Of a stretch of DNA of 64,000 nucleotides, positions 1-7,304 are shown piece by piece. A program made the translations under genes and the position numbers. The stretch is from Serratia rhizosphaerae (GTDB taxonomy: Bacteria > Pseudomonadota > Gammaproteobacteria > Enterobacterales > Enterobacteriaceae). Location of the stretch: positions 4,712,001 through 4,776,000 of the forward strand of contig NZ_CP041764.1 in NCBI RefSeq assembly GCF_009817885.1. The letters are read 5' to 3'. Under the pieces are notes generated by a model. It was not told the origin of the DNA, ran no database searches, and worked only from the letters and a program-made list of their open reading frames with translations. The number at the start of each line of letters is the position of its first letter. The stretch's first letter is position 1.

Positions 1-601
1 GGTTGACCCGAACAACCACTATATCTTCGCCAACGATATGCGTCTGGGCCTGTGGGTGCAGATGATTCCGCAGAAACAGGAAGACGCCAATGCGCCTGCC
101 AGCACCGGCGGTGAATCGGTGAATGCCGGGATGGGCGCGGTGCCGCTGAAAGGCACGCCATATGCGGTGAACAAAAACCGCTTTATGTCGCCGCTGGGCA
201 TTCCGTGCCAGAAGCCGCCGTTCGGCACCCTGTCCGCCATCGATCTGAAGACCCAGAAAGTGGTCTGGCAGGTACCGGCCGGCACCGTGCAGGACACCGG
301 CCCGTTCGGCATCAAGATGCGCGCGCAGATGCCGGTCGGCATGCCGACGCTGGGCGGTACGCTGGCGACCCAGGGCGGCCTGGTGTTTATCGCCGGTACG
401 CAGGACTACTACCTGCGCGCCTTTGACTCGTCAACCGGCAAAGAGGTATGGAAAGCGCGTCTGCCGGTCGGCAGCGGCGGCACCCCGATGAGCTATATTT
501 CACCGGAAACCGGCAAGCAGTACATCCTGATCTCCGCCGGCGGCGCACGTCAGTCACCGGACCGCGGCGACTACGTGATTGCCTACGCGCTGGATAAATA
601 A
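1..601 (+). CDS. gcd: PQQ-dependent glucose dehydrogenase, C-terminal part
   Basis: The reading frame is open from base 2, so only about the last 199 codons are present. The residues match the C-terminal blades of the membrane-bound quinoprotein glucose dehydrogenase: the run GTLSAIDLKTQKVVWQVPAG, then TQDYYLRAFDSSTGKEVW, and the ending RGDYVIAYAL. This enzyme oxidises glucose to gluconolactone in the periplasm with PQQ as cofactor and passes electrons to ubiquinone. The N-terminal membrane anchor lies outside the window. A strong terminator follows the stop codon directly, so the gene ends its transcription unit here. Family assignment is firm; nothing can be said about its promoter or start. 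Confidence 0.93.
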   Translation, partial: VDPNNHYIFANDMRLGLWVQMIPQKQEDANAPASTGGESVNAGMGAVPLKGTPYAVNKNRFMSPLGIPCQKPPFGTLSAIDLKTQKVVWQVPAGTVQDTGPFGIKMRAQMPVGMPTLGGTLATQGGLVFIAGTQDYYLRAFDSSTGKEVWKARLPVGSGGTPMSYISPETGKQYILISAGGARQSPDRGDYVIAYALDK

Positions 602-618
602 TTCCGTCAATAAGAACC

Positions 619-648
619 AGCCCGCTTGGTCGCCAAGCGGGCTTTTTT
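619..648 (+). terminator. Rho-independent terminator of gcd
   Basis: An 11-bp perfect stem (AGCCCGCTTGG / CCAAGCGGGCT) with a TCG loop is followed by six T. It lies 18 bases after the gcd stop and may also serve the convergent oxidoreductase gene. Confidence 0.9.
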
Positions 649-668
649 GTGCCTTCCTGCCTGTGCCG

Positions 669-1691
669 TTAACCAACGGTCAGCACAATTTTGCCGATAT
701 GCTTACCGCTGTCCATTTCCTGATGTGCGCGCGTTACCTCGTCCAGCGCCCAGGTCTGGTAGATCAGCGGCGGGCGGCACTGGCCGCTTTCCAGCAGCGG
801 CCAAACGTGCTGCTGCAGCTCGCGGGCAATCTGCGCTTTTTCCTCTTTGCTGCGGCCGCGCATGGCGGAACCTGTTACTCGTGCATGCTTCAGCACCAGC
901 TTCATCAGGTTGGCCTTTTCCGCCTCGTTGCCGCCGAGGAAGCCGATAATAATCAGCTGACCGTTCTTTTTCAGCACCTCGATATTCTGGTTAAAGTAGC
1001 TGCCGCCCATAATATCCAGCACCGCATCGACGCCTGCGCCATCGGTAAGCTTCTCTATCGCCGCAACAAAGTCATCGCGGCGGTAGTTGATGCCGATGCC
1101 GCCCAGTTCGGCGATGGCGGCGCATTTCTCATCGCTGCCGGCGGTGGCGTAGGCGGTAATGCCCAGCGCCCGGCAAAGCATCAGCGCGGTGGTGCCGATG
1201 CCGCTGGTGCCGCCGTGGATCAGTACGCTGTCGCCCGGCTTCACCCGCTGGTCGGCCAGCAGGTTGGCCCAGACGGTGAAGAAGGTTTCCGGCAGCGCCG
1301 CCGCCTGCTCCATGCTGAACCCCTGCGGTATCGGCAGCAGCTGGGTTTCCGGCACCACGCAGTATTCGGCATAGCCGCCGCCGTTGGTCAGCGCGCAGAC
1401 GCGATCGCCAAGGGCGAAACGCGTCGCCCCTTCCCCGCATGCCACGATCTCGCCGGCAATCTCCAGCCCGGGAACCGGCGTGACGCCGGCAGGCATCGGG
1501 TATATTCCCTGCCGCTGCATAATATCAGGGCGATTAATCCCCGCCGCCCGGACGCGGATCAGCACTTCACCGGCACCGGGGCGCGGCAGCTCGGCGCTGA
1601 CTACCTGTAACACCTCGGGGCCGCCGGGTTCGCGGATAATGATTTGCTTCATACTGGTCGGCAGCGTCGTGCCGTTCGCTTCAACTGACAT
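669..1691 (-). CDS. Zinc-independent NAD(P)H quinone oxidoreductase (MDR superfamily, PIG3-like)
   Basis: A 340-residue medium-chain dehydrogenase/reductase. It shows the family's opening MKQIIIREPGGPEVLQVV, the substrate-domain signature RPDIMQRQGIYP, and the nucleotide-binding HGGTSGIGTTAL around residue 165. The zinc ligands of alcohol dehydrogenases are absent. These features place it with the quinone oxidoreductases of the PIG3/TP53I3 type, which reduce quinones or enals with NADPH in the cytoplasm. The frame is open further upstream to 1757. I chose the ATG at 1691 (MSVEANG) because GGGA sits about 9 bases before it; the ATG at 1652 is an alternative that would match the usual family start. 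It is divergent from the LysR gene at 1801, which probably controls it. Confidence 0.85.
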   Translation of the reverse strand: MSVEANGTTLPTSMKQIIIREPGGPEVLQVVSAELPRPGAGEVLIRVRAAGINRPDIMQRQGIYPMPAGVTPVPGLEIAGEIVACGEGATRFALGDRVCALTNGGGYAEYCVVPETQLLPIPQGFSMEQAAALPETFFTVWANLLADQRVKPGDSVLIHGGTSGIGTTALMLCRALGITAYATAGSDEKCAAIAELGGIGINYRRDDFVAAIEKLTDGAGVDAVLDIMGGSYFNQNIEVLKKNGQLIIIGFLGGNEAEKANLMKLVLKHARVTGSAMRGRSKEEKAQIARELQQHVWPLLESGQCRPPLIYQTWALDEVTRAHQEMDSGKHIGKIVLTVG

Positions 1692-1800
1692 CTGTGTATC
1701 CCGTTTTACGTTAACTCTGTTACCATTTAGCTTAAACTTGGTACACGCAAGCCACAAATGCCAGTTTTAGAATTCATTGTTGCAATATTGGAACGTAAAG

Positions 1801-2769
1801 ATGCAGAACCTGGATGATATGTATTACTTTGCCCGCGTGGTCGAACACGGTGGCTTCAGCGCCGCCGGGCGCGCGTTGGGCATTCCCAAATCACGGTTAA
1901 GCAGACGTATCAATGCGCTGGAAGAGCGGCTGGAGATCAAACTGATTAACCGCTCCACCCGGCAGTTTTCCGTCACCGAACTGGGGCACGCCTACTACCG
2001 CCACTGTATGGAGTTGACTGCGGCGGCGGAGGCTGCGCAGGCCATCGTGCACCAGAGCCAGACCGAACCGAAAGGCGGCATCCGCATCGCCTGCCCGACG
2101 GCGTTGCTGAACTTCCTGGTGACCGGCATGCTGGCGCGCTATATGAAACGCTATCCGAACGTCGAGATTTATCTGGAGAGCACCAATCGCCAGGTGGATA
2201 TTCTGCGGGAGGGCTTTGACCTGGCGCTGCGTATCGACGTGCCGCCGCTGCCCGACAGCGGGTTGGCGAGCAAACGGCTGTCGCCCTGCACCTACCAGCT
2301 GGTCGCCAGCCCGCAACTGCTGGAAACATACGGTACGATCGGCGATCCGGCGGCGCTCGACCGCTATCCCAGCCTGTCGGTCTCCACCGCCTATCAGTCG
2401 CACGAATGGCAACTGCACGGCCCCGACGGTGCGGAACGTCGTATCCGCCACAGCCCTAATCTGGTGACCGACGATATGATCACCCTGCGCCGGGCGGCGC
2501 TGGAAGGCCGCGGCGTGGTGCAACTGCCGACCTTTGTGGTGTACAAGGATCTCAAACGCGGCAAACTGCGCACGGTGCTGCCGGCCTGGCAGCCGAAGCC
2601 GGCGGAGGTAAACGCTCTGTTTCCGTCGCGGCGCGGTCTGATGCCCGCCATCCGTAGCCTGCTGGATGCGCTGACGGAAGAGTTCGCCCATATTGACGTG
2701 GCCGCGCTGTACGCCCGTTACCAGCAAAGCGGCGACGGCGACGCCTGTATTCTGATGGATGAGTCCTGA
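1801..2769 (+). CDS. LysR-family transcriptional regulator
   Basis: A 322-residue LysR regulator. The N-terminal winged helix-turn-helix is clear (YFARVVEHGGFSAAGRALGI, then SRLSRRINALEERL), followed by the substrate-binding domain from about residue 90. The ATG at 1801 is preferred over the upstream TTG at 1777 because it has GGAA about 8 bases before it and opens with the usual MQNLDDMYYF. It resembles the large LysR clade that often sits divergently beside oxidoreductases and responds to quinones or electrophiles. With the quinone oxidoreductase gene on the other side of a 109-bp gap, it most likely regulates that gene; the inducer is unknown. Confidence 0.88.
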   Translation: MQNLDDMYYFARVVEHGGFSAAGRALGIPKSRLSRRINALEERLEIKLINRSTRQFSVTELGHAYYRHCMELTAAAEAAQAIVHQSQTEPKGGIRIACPTALLNFLVTGMLARYMKRYPNVEIYLESTNRQVDILREGFDLALRIDVPPLPDSGLASKRLSPCTYQLVASPQLLETYGTIGDPAALDRYPSLSVSTAYQSHEWQLHGPDGAERRIRHSPNLVTDDMITLRRAALEGRGVVQLPTFVVYKDLKRGKLRTVLPAWQPKPAEVNALFPSRRGLMPAIRSLLDALTEEFAHIDVAALYARYQQSGDGDACILMDES

Positions 2770-2796
2770 CGCCGTGTGCATTGCCGGACAGCAACG

Positions 2797-3441
2797 CTAG
2801 CCGATAACCAGGATACCTAAGCGCTCCATCAGCTGCGACGCCTGCTCGCTGTCCAGTTTGACCCCTTGCAGATCAACGTTGCGCACGTCCAGCTCGCCCA
2901 GTTCCGAATTGGTCAGGTCGCAGTGGGTAAAATCGGCGGCGCGCCAGTCGAACGAAGCAAACTCGCCGCCGGAAAGGTCGGAGCCGCTGAAATTTGCCCC
3001 CAGAATCTGAGCGCCGTTCCAGCGATTTTCCCACAGTTCGCACTTCTCCAGCACCACTTTTGAAAAGTTGGCGTAACTCAGGTTGCTCTTGGTGATGTAG
3101 GCGCTGCAAAACCAGCTGCGTGAGGTGATCATGTTCATAAAGCTGGCGCCGCGAAAGTCTGCGCCCTGCGCTCGGCATTCACGGATTTCAATGCTCAGCG
3201 CGCTGACGTTTCTGAAGTCCGTCATGGATAAATCACAGCTTTTGAAGCTGGCGTCCTTCAGCTGCGCCCGGCTGAAGCGGCACCCTAACCGGCTGTCGCG
3301 GTCGTAAAACGTGCAGCCGATAAACTCGCTGCCGGTCAGGTCCGCCCCCGAAAAGTCACAGTTGTGAAAGGTCGCATTTTCAACTTTTGCACCGGTAAAG
3401 CGGTTGCGGTCAATCTTTTCGCCATCCAGGGTCAGCGTCAT
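2797..3441 (-). CDS. qnr: Pentapeptide-repeat quinolone resistance protein, Qnr (QnrB/SmaQnr type)
   Basis: A 214-residue pentapeptide-repeat protein, the exact usual Qnr length. It carries the Qnr hallmarks: opening GEKIDRNRFTGAKVEN, the repeat blocks FHNCDFSGADLTGSEFIGC and CRAQGADFRGASFMNMIT, the segment WFCSAYITKSNLSYANFSKV, and an ending close to VDLQGVKLD...LMERLGI. Family knowledge: Qnr folds into a right-handed beta-helix that mimics DNA and protects gyrase and topoisomerase IV from quinolones. The frame is open to 3546, but the ATG at 3441 gives the canonical length and has AGG about 10 bases upstream. It lies convergent to the LysR gene, with no mobile element beside it, so it looks chromosomal and resident. 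A LexA-like box overlaps its leader. Confidence 0.93.
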   Translation of the reverse strand: MTLTLDGEKIDRNRFTGAKVENATFHNCDFSGADLTGSEFIGCTFYDRDSRLGCRFSRAQLKDASFKSCDLSMTDFRNVSALSIEIRECRAQGADFRGASFMNMITSRSWFCSAYITKSNLSYANFSKVVLEKCELWENRWNGAQILGANFSGSDLSGGEFASFDWRAADFTHCDLTNSELGELDVRNVDLQGVKLDSEQASQLMERLGILVIG

Positions 3442-3450
3442 AATTAATAC

Positions 3451-3466
3451 CTGTTTATCCATACAT
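3451..3466 (-). promoter_or_regulatory. LexA-type SOS box in the qnr leader
   Basis: Read on the plus strand, CTGT-N8-ACAT differs by one base from the enterobacterial LexA consensus CTGT-N8-ACAG. It lies 10 bases upstream of the qnr start codon and just downstream of a plausible promoter, so bound LexA could block early transcription. SOS control through LexA is established for qnrB genes of Citrobacter. Confidence 0.6.
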
Positions 3467-3475
3467 GCATTGCGT

Positions 3476-3505
3476 ATTGTAGCCCTCTCCTCGCTGCAGA
3501 GTAAA
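3476..3505 (-). promoter_or_regulatory. Candidate sigma-70 promoter of qnr
   Basis: On the minus strand TTTACT (3500-3505), an 18-base spacer and TACAAT (3476-3481) form a reasonable sigma-70 promoter. The expected start point falls beside the LexA-like box. Confidence 0.5.
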
Positions 3506-3779
3506 CCGGCTTGGATGATGCGGTGTTCCGATGGGTTTTCGGCCATTTATAGGCGAACCGCTATCTCACCTGTTCCTGGGCGTGCAGATTTATCTCAGAC
3601 ATTATACTGAGTTACATAACTCCCTATGTAAACGACGAGAAAATATGTATAACCTGGGACTGTATTTCGCTAAATAGCAACGGCAGTATCCGTAATTTTC
3701 GGAAACCATAACAGCAATAAAATACCCCGCGCGTTTCAAAGGGTACTAAAACGCGCGGAATGTGATAAACAAGAAATCT
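3506..3779. other. Intergenic stretch between qnr and the AT-rich patch
   Basis: No credible gene is present. GC content drops sharply from about 3590 onward, marking the edge of the AT-rich patch. The only structure seen is the hairpin at 3727-3758. Confidence 0.5.
3727..3758 (-). terminator. Terminator-like hairpin after the secreted unknown gene
   Basis: A perfect 10-bp stem (CCGCGCGTTT / AAACGCGCGG) with a 12-base loop. On the minus strand it is followed by a T-rich run (TATTTTATT), which suits termination of the gene at 3780-4676. Confidence 0.6.
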
Positions 3780-4676
3780 TTATTTTATAACACATCCTAG
3801 CTTGACATCATAAATATAAATCTCGCTGATTTCTTTTTTATAACCTGGATAAGGATTCTTAGGGATGCCCTTCTCTATCTGCATGCCTCGGTTATTCAAT
3901 ACCAACAACTCACCGTTGAGTACGTTAACCCCTTCTATTTCTCCGAAGTCTGCAAAATCAGTAAACTTATACTGCAATTCGGAATTTTCACCCGATTGAC
4001 TCAATGCTTGTTTTATATTCACTTTGTATAAGCTATCAGATTCTTTTTTATCCGCGAGTCCATCATCTGTGGTAATGAAAAGATTCCCATCAACATAATC
4101 AATCCCTTGAATAAATTTCAATTTAGGCAGTAGTTTAAGTCGTTGAATGAAATGCCCATCATCCATCGAATACTGATAAACATAACCACTGCTCTCATCA
4201 TCGCCCCATGACGAAGCCCAAAACGTTTTACTGTCTTTATCAACGGACACGGCGGATATTTCATTCTGAGCCGATGCAGCATCCAACGGGATATTTTTTA
4301 TAAACTTCAAGCTGTCGGCATCATAGACCGATATGTTTAGATTACGAGCTTTCCCGTCCTCGAAGAGTTCGGCCCCCAGATACAGCAAGCCACCGCTTGA
4401 GGATAAATCGCCAAAATGATTCAATCCCCCTCCTTGAGAAGAAAATGGTTTGTCATTGGCCAGAACCATATTTCCTTCTTTATCATATTTTTCTATTGAC
4501 TTTGTTCCGGAGACGAAATAATAATCACCATCTGTAGTAATACCTTGCCGGCCATTAACCGTAAACGTTTTTTTCAACACATATTTGCTGCCGGCATGAC
4601 TACACTGTTCATTCGTTGCTTTCGCTGTCATTGAAGTAATACTAAAAAAAATAACAATCCAGTAAAGTGGTTTCAT
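3780..4676 (-). CDS. Secreted protein of unknown function, probable beta-propeller
   Basis: A 298-residue protein with a clear signal peptide (MKPLYWIVIFFSITSMTAKA) and no other membrane segment, so it is expected in the periplasm or outside. The mature part has regularly spaced strand-loop units such as ISVYDADSLKFIKNIPLD, VYQYSMDDGHFIQRLKLL and QGIDYVDGNLFITTDDG, which is the look of an SMP-30/YncE-like beta-propeller; this fold is an inference. Two cysteines (near the mature N-terminus and at the C-terminus) could close the propeller. AAGG lies about 9 bases before the ATG. It sits in AT-rich DNA directly downstream of the RTX phosphodiesterase on the same strand, so the two may work together. 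I do not recognise a named family. Confidence 0.75.
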   Translation of the reverse strand: MKPLYWIVIFFSITSMTAKATNEQCSHAGSKYVLKKTFTVNGRQGITTDGDYYFVSGTKSIEKYDKEGNMVLANDKPFSSQGGGLNHFGDLSSSGGLLYLGAELFEDGKARNLNISVYDADSLKFIKNIPLDAASAQNEISAVSVDKDSKTFWASSWGDDESSGYVYQYSMDDGHFIQRLKLLPKLKFIQGIDYVDGNLFITTDDGLADKKESDSLYKVNIKQALSQSGENSELQYKFTDFADFGEIEGVNVLNGELLVLNNRGMQIEKGIPKNPYPGYKKEISEIYIYDVKLGCVIK

Positions 4677-4793
4677 TTTTCACACCTTATCATTATTAAT
4701 CTTATAATTATTTTATCATGCAGTAAACTTAATAGGATTGGCTATATTCATAACTAGAGATACTTCTAACCATGAAATTTACTGCACCTGGCT

Positions 4794-6221
4794 TTATTGA
4801 ATATGTTCAGCGTCCAATGCTTTCACTCCATTGACCTCTATTTTAAATAACTGAGCAACATCTGCCGGGCTAATAGCTCCCCCCGTTGTAAGCACGGCAT
4901 CAATATCTATGGGGTTGTCGTCTATTGTTATTTTATTTTCCAACTCTCCATTTGAATCTACCCCATCTTGAATGATAATACTCCCACCATCATCAAACTG
5001 AATGATCAAATTACCTTCTTGGTTGATGAATGACACGTCATCAGCATTATACCCTTCAATGTTGATTTCCCCATCCCCCACCACAAGATTATTTCCATGA
5101 GCTTCCTGGTCATAGGTCATAATATCATCATTTCCAAAATAAATGACATTGTTTCCGGCTCCAGCGTAAATAGTGTTTTCCGACCCAGATGAATATATAA
5201 AGTCATCACCCCCACCGCCATTTAGTAAGTTATTTGAGCCGTGACTAATAATCATATCGTCGCCACCATCACCATACACCTTATTCTTATCACCACTAAC
5301 ATGAATGGTATCGTCACCTTGCATAGCGTAAACCTTTGTCAGAGTCTCTACGTCGACATTGTCACTCTCTTTACTCGCATGAATAACATCCAACATACCG
5401 TTGTGTTTATCAAACGCCTTTCTTGCCGTTTCTGTATTGTCGGCATAAATAGCATCGGCATTGGTATTTAAAAGATCTTCGTATTTTTCATCCGTTATAT
5501 CTTCCTCTGCAGTAAATATATGTAGTTCCTTGTTGTTTTCATGAAGAGCATCCGCTAATTTTGTTAGCCGTTCTACGCCAAACGCTTTAGGTAAAGCATA
5601 ACCATCAATATATTCATTTCCTTTTTTGTTAATAATGTCACTATACGCGTACGCTGTAGAAACAAAAGGAATTTTATCCCATATGTAAGCCAAGGCTGCT
5701 TTGACCGAGACTGTATGAACAAGCTCTATGAGCGGCAACTCTGCGGAACTGAACGAATCCGGATATTTTACAAAAACCTCATCATGAAGATATCTCAACG
5801 CATAGTTTTCAAAACTGTTGATGATGACTTTATCAGGGTCGGTAAAATCCTTAGCCACCAGCGTATCAATGGACTGGCTTGCCGCCTGTTTTGTCAGCGC
5901 TTTTGTATGAGCTTCTTTTATCTCGTAGCTGATGCCTATTTTCCGACCCGTCTCAATGCTCCTCTCCTTAACCATATCAACAATATCTTCAAACTTTGCC
6001 AGTTCAGGATCTTTTTTTAACGCCTCTTCATAGGTCATTTTTGAAAAGCCAATGTCATCATGGCAAGATACCAAAACGCCATCTTTTGTCACATAGAGAT
6101 CGGGTTCCACATAGTCGGCGCCAAAGTCAATGGAGGCACTGTATGCGGCAAGGGTATGTTCGTTGACTCTTTCCCCATCACTATTCTTGGTGGTTCCTCG
6201 GTGTGCTAATAATTCTGTCAT
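4794..6221 (-). CDS. Glycerophosphodiester phosphodiesterase fused to RTX calcium-binding repeats
   Basis: A 475-residue protein in two parts. Residues 1-270 are a GDPD domain: LLAHRGT with catalytic His7, then GADYVEPDLYVTKDGV with metal ligands Glu39 and Asp41, and CHDD with His54. Known GDPDs cleave glycerophosphodiesters or, in toxin relatives, phospholipid head groups. Residues about 300-375 hold degenerate nonapeptide repeats (VYGDGGDDMI, LLNGGGGDDFI, AGAGNNVI) typical of calcium-binding RTX exoproteins. There is no signal peptide, which fits type I secretion through a C-terminal signal, but no ABC/MFP secretion genes are nearby. AAGGA lies about 10 bases before the ATG. Low GC suggests acquisition. 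An extracellular phospholipase-like role is an inference. Confidence 0.85.
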   Translation of the reverse strand: MTELLAHRGTTKNSDGERVNEHTLAAYSASIDFGADYVEPDLYVTKDGVLVSCHDDIGFSKMTYEEALKKDPELAKFEDIVDMVKERSIETGRKIGISYEIKEAHTKALTKQAASQSIDTLVAKDFTDPDKVIINSFENYALRYLHDEVFVKYPDSFSSAELPLIELVHTVSVKAALAYIWDKIPFVSTAYAYSDIINKKGNEYIDGYALPKAFGVERLTKLADALHENNKELHIFTAEEDITDEKYEDLLNTNADAIYADNTETARKAFDKHNGMLDVIHASKESDNVDVETLTKVYAMQGDDTIHVSGDKNKVYGDGGDDMIISHGSNNLLNGGGGDDFIYSSGSENTIYAGAGNNVIYFGNDDIMTYDQEAHGNNLVVGDGEINIEGYNADDVSFINQEGNLIIQFDDGGSIIIQDGVDSNGELENKITIDDNPIDIDAVLTTGGAISPADVAQLFKIEVNGVKALDAEHIQ

Positions 6222-6302
6222 CGTTAGTCTATCCTTAAGTGTAATTATTTAGGTGAGACATTATTTTTTATAAAAATAAATGTGTTAATGAAGTTAAAAT
6301 CC

Positions 6303-6317
6303 CTAGACATCGTCTAG
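6303..6317. promoter_or_regulatory. Perfect palindrome, possible operator
   Basis: CTAGAC-ATC-GTCTAG, 6-bp perfect arms with a 3-base centre, lies 82 bases upstream of the phosphodiesterase start. The symmetry suits a dimeric repressor, but no regulator can be named. Confidence 0.35.
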
Positions 6318-6334
6318 TCGTGACAGCGATTTTG

Positions 6335-6366
6335 GTTTCATCACCATTTTGCAATGGTGATGAAAC
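6335..6366. repeat. Perfect 14-bp stem-loop upstream of the RTX phosphodiesterase
   Basis: Arms GTTTCATCACCATT and AATGGTGATGAAAC pair perfectly around a 4-base loop. Neither strand has a T run after it, so it is not a standard terminator. It could be a leader structure, a protein-binding palindrome, or a remnant. Confidence 0.7.
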
Positions 6367-7001
6367 TCTGTACTGATGCTCTATTTCAACATCAACATAA
6401 TTTTAGTCTTAACATAAAAGTGCCTATAAACTAAATGATTGATTAAAGAATAACGCTGGTTTTTATATTCCCACCAGCAAGATTCTGCGTACAGTAACAC
6501 GTAGAAGGCGCCTCCCTAATAACAACCTTACGTCCCACTCTCGAATCGCCACCGAAGGAAATAGACTCGTATATGGCAACCTGCAAAATGCCTTTAACCG
6601 CCGGTGTAAGCCAGCAAGCAAAATGTCTGTATCAGGATTGGATATCTACAACATGAAACCCTCCGGTATCTTATCAAATGAGGAAAATTGATTGATTTAA
6701 TTATATAATTTTGTACATCTCCACGTATTTTCCTGTACTTGCCGAACGTATGTTGGCGTGAGAATGTTGTTTTTTTTTCGTTTGATTATTATTCATACGC
6801 ATGATTTGGTCACATGTCGTTAACAACTGACAAAAATCGTGATCAATATCTCGCATTTTGTTGATTTTTGTCCTGAGTGATGCTCGTTATTGTTTTTTTT
6901 CGCTCGTTAAGCATCGGCGATACAGTGCCACCTTGCGCTAGAGTCTGCGAAGGCGGTGTTTTTGCGGACTTAGAAGAATGCATGATGGCGGCTATTTCGG
7001 C

Positions 7002-7145
7002 TCAATAGATGTGCTCTAAGCCGACGTAGTGCCCGACCAGATCGATCAGGCCGCCCCGCTGCAGTCAGTTTGACCATCAGGTAACAGCGAGGAACTCTGC
7101 ATCACTGATGTGAAGCCATGGGCGTTTCGTGATGATATCCGAACC
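7002..7145 (-). pseudogene. Decayed protein fragment of unknown identity
   Basis: One minus-strand frame reads as protein-like segments broken by two in-frame stops: KRPWLHISDAEFLAVT, then stop, WSN, stop, and GGLIDLVGHYVGLEHIY before a final stop. No start or family is recognised. It lies just downstream of the wrecked GH13 gene and may be another remnant of the same operon. Confidence 0.3.
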
Positions 7146-7179
7146 AAAACCTATCCTTGTAAAAAGTCTGGCGGCGCTA

Positions 7180-7290
7180 TCATTCCAACAGGTAAACCCG
7201 CGCTTCGTAAGGATGCAAAATATGTGACAATGTCAAGCTGGCATCATTGGCCAACTGCAGCACCGCCTCTTTCCACCACCGTTGTTTCAT
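7180..7290 (-). pseudogene. Internally deleted GH13 alpha-glucosidase (palQ-type) remnant
   Basis: A 36-codon frame with an excellent ribosome site (AAGGAG, 5-6 bases before ATG) starts 14 bases after the ATPase gene. Its first ten residues, MKQRWWKEAV, match the start of GH13 oligo-1,6-glucosidases (family opening like WWKEAVVYQIYPRSF). Its last residues, LHPYEARVYLLE, match the usual C-terminal end of the same enzymes (PYEARVY). More than 500 codons of catalytic barrel appear to have been deleted between them, with the frame preserved. In the Erwinia rhapontici pal cluster this position is held by palQ, the cytoplasmic glucosidase. The remnant cannot be an enzyme; whether the short peptide is still made is unknown. 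Confidence 0.75.
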
Positions 7291-7304
7291 GCCTGCTCCT
7301 TCGG

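Larger units (their letters stand above)
6222..7001. other. AT-rich intergenic region upstream of the RTX phosphodiesterase
   Basis: About 780 bases without a convincing gene. It holds the palindrome at 6303-6317, the strong hairpin at 6335-6366, and several T or A runs. The base composition shifts back to GC-rich near 6900. No insertion-sequence ends were recognised. Confidence 0.6.

Noticed and set aside
579..1610. A 343-codon plus-strand frame after gcd
   Set aside because: It runs through the gcd terminator and is antisense to the quinone oxidoreductase gene.
3451..3546. Longer start for qnr at 3546 or 3459
   Set aside because: The extension is not part of the 214-residue Qnr plan and would run through the promoter and LexA-like box.
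7002..7290. Possible insertion-sequence remnant between the sugar operon and the AT-rich patch
   Set aside because: No terminal inverted repeats, target duplication or transposase motifs could be found; the 7180-7290 part is explained by a deleted GH13 gene.
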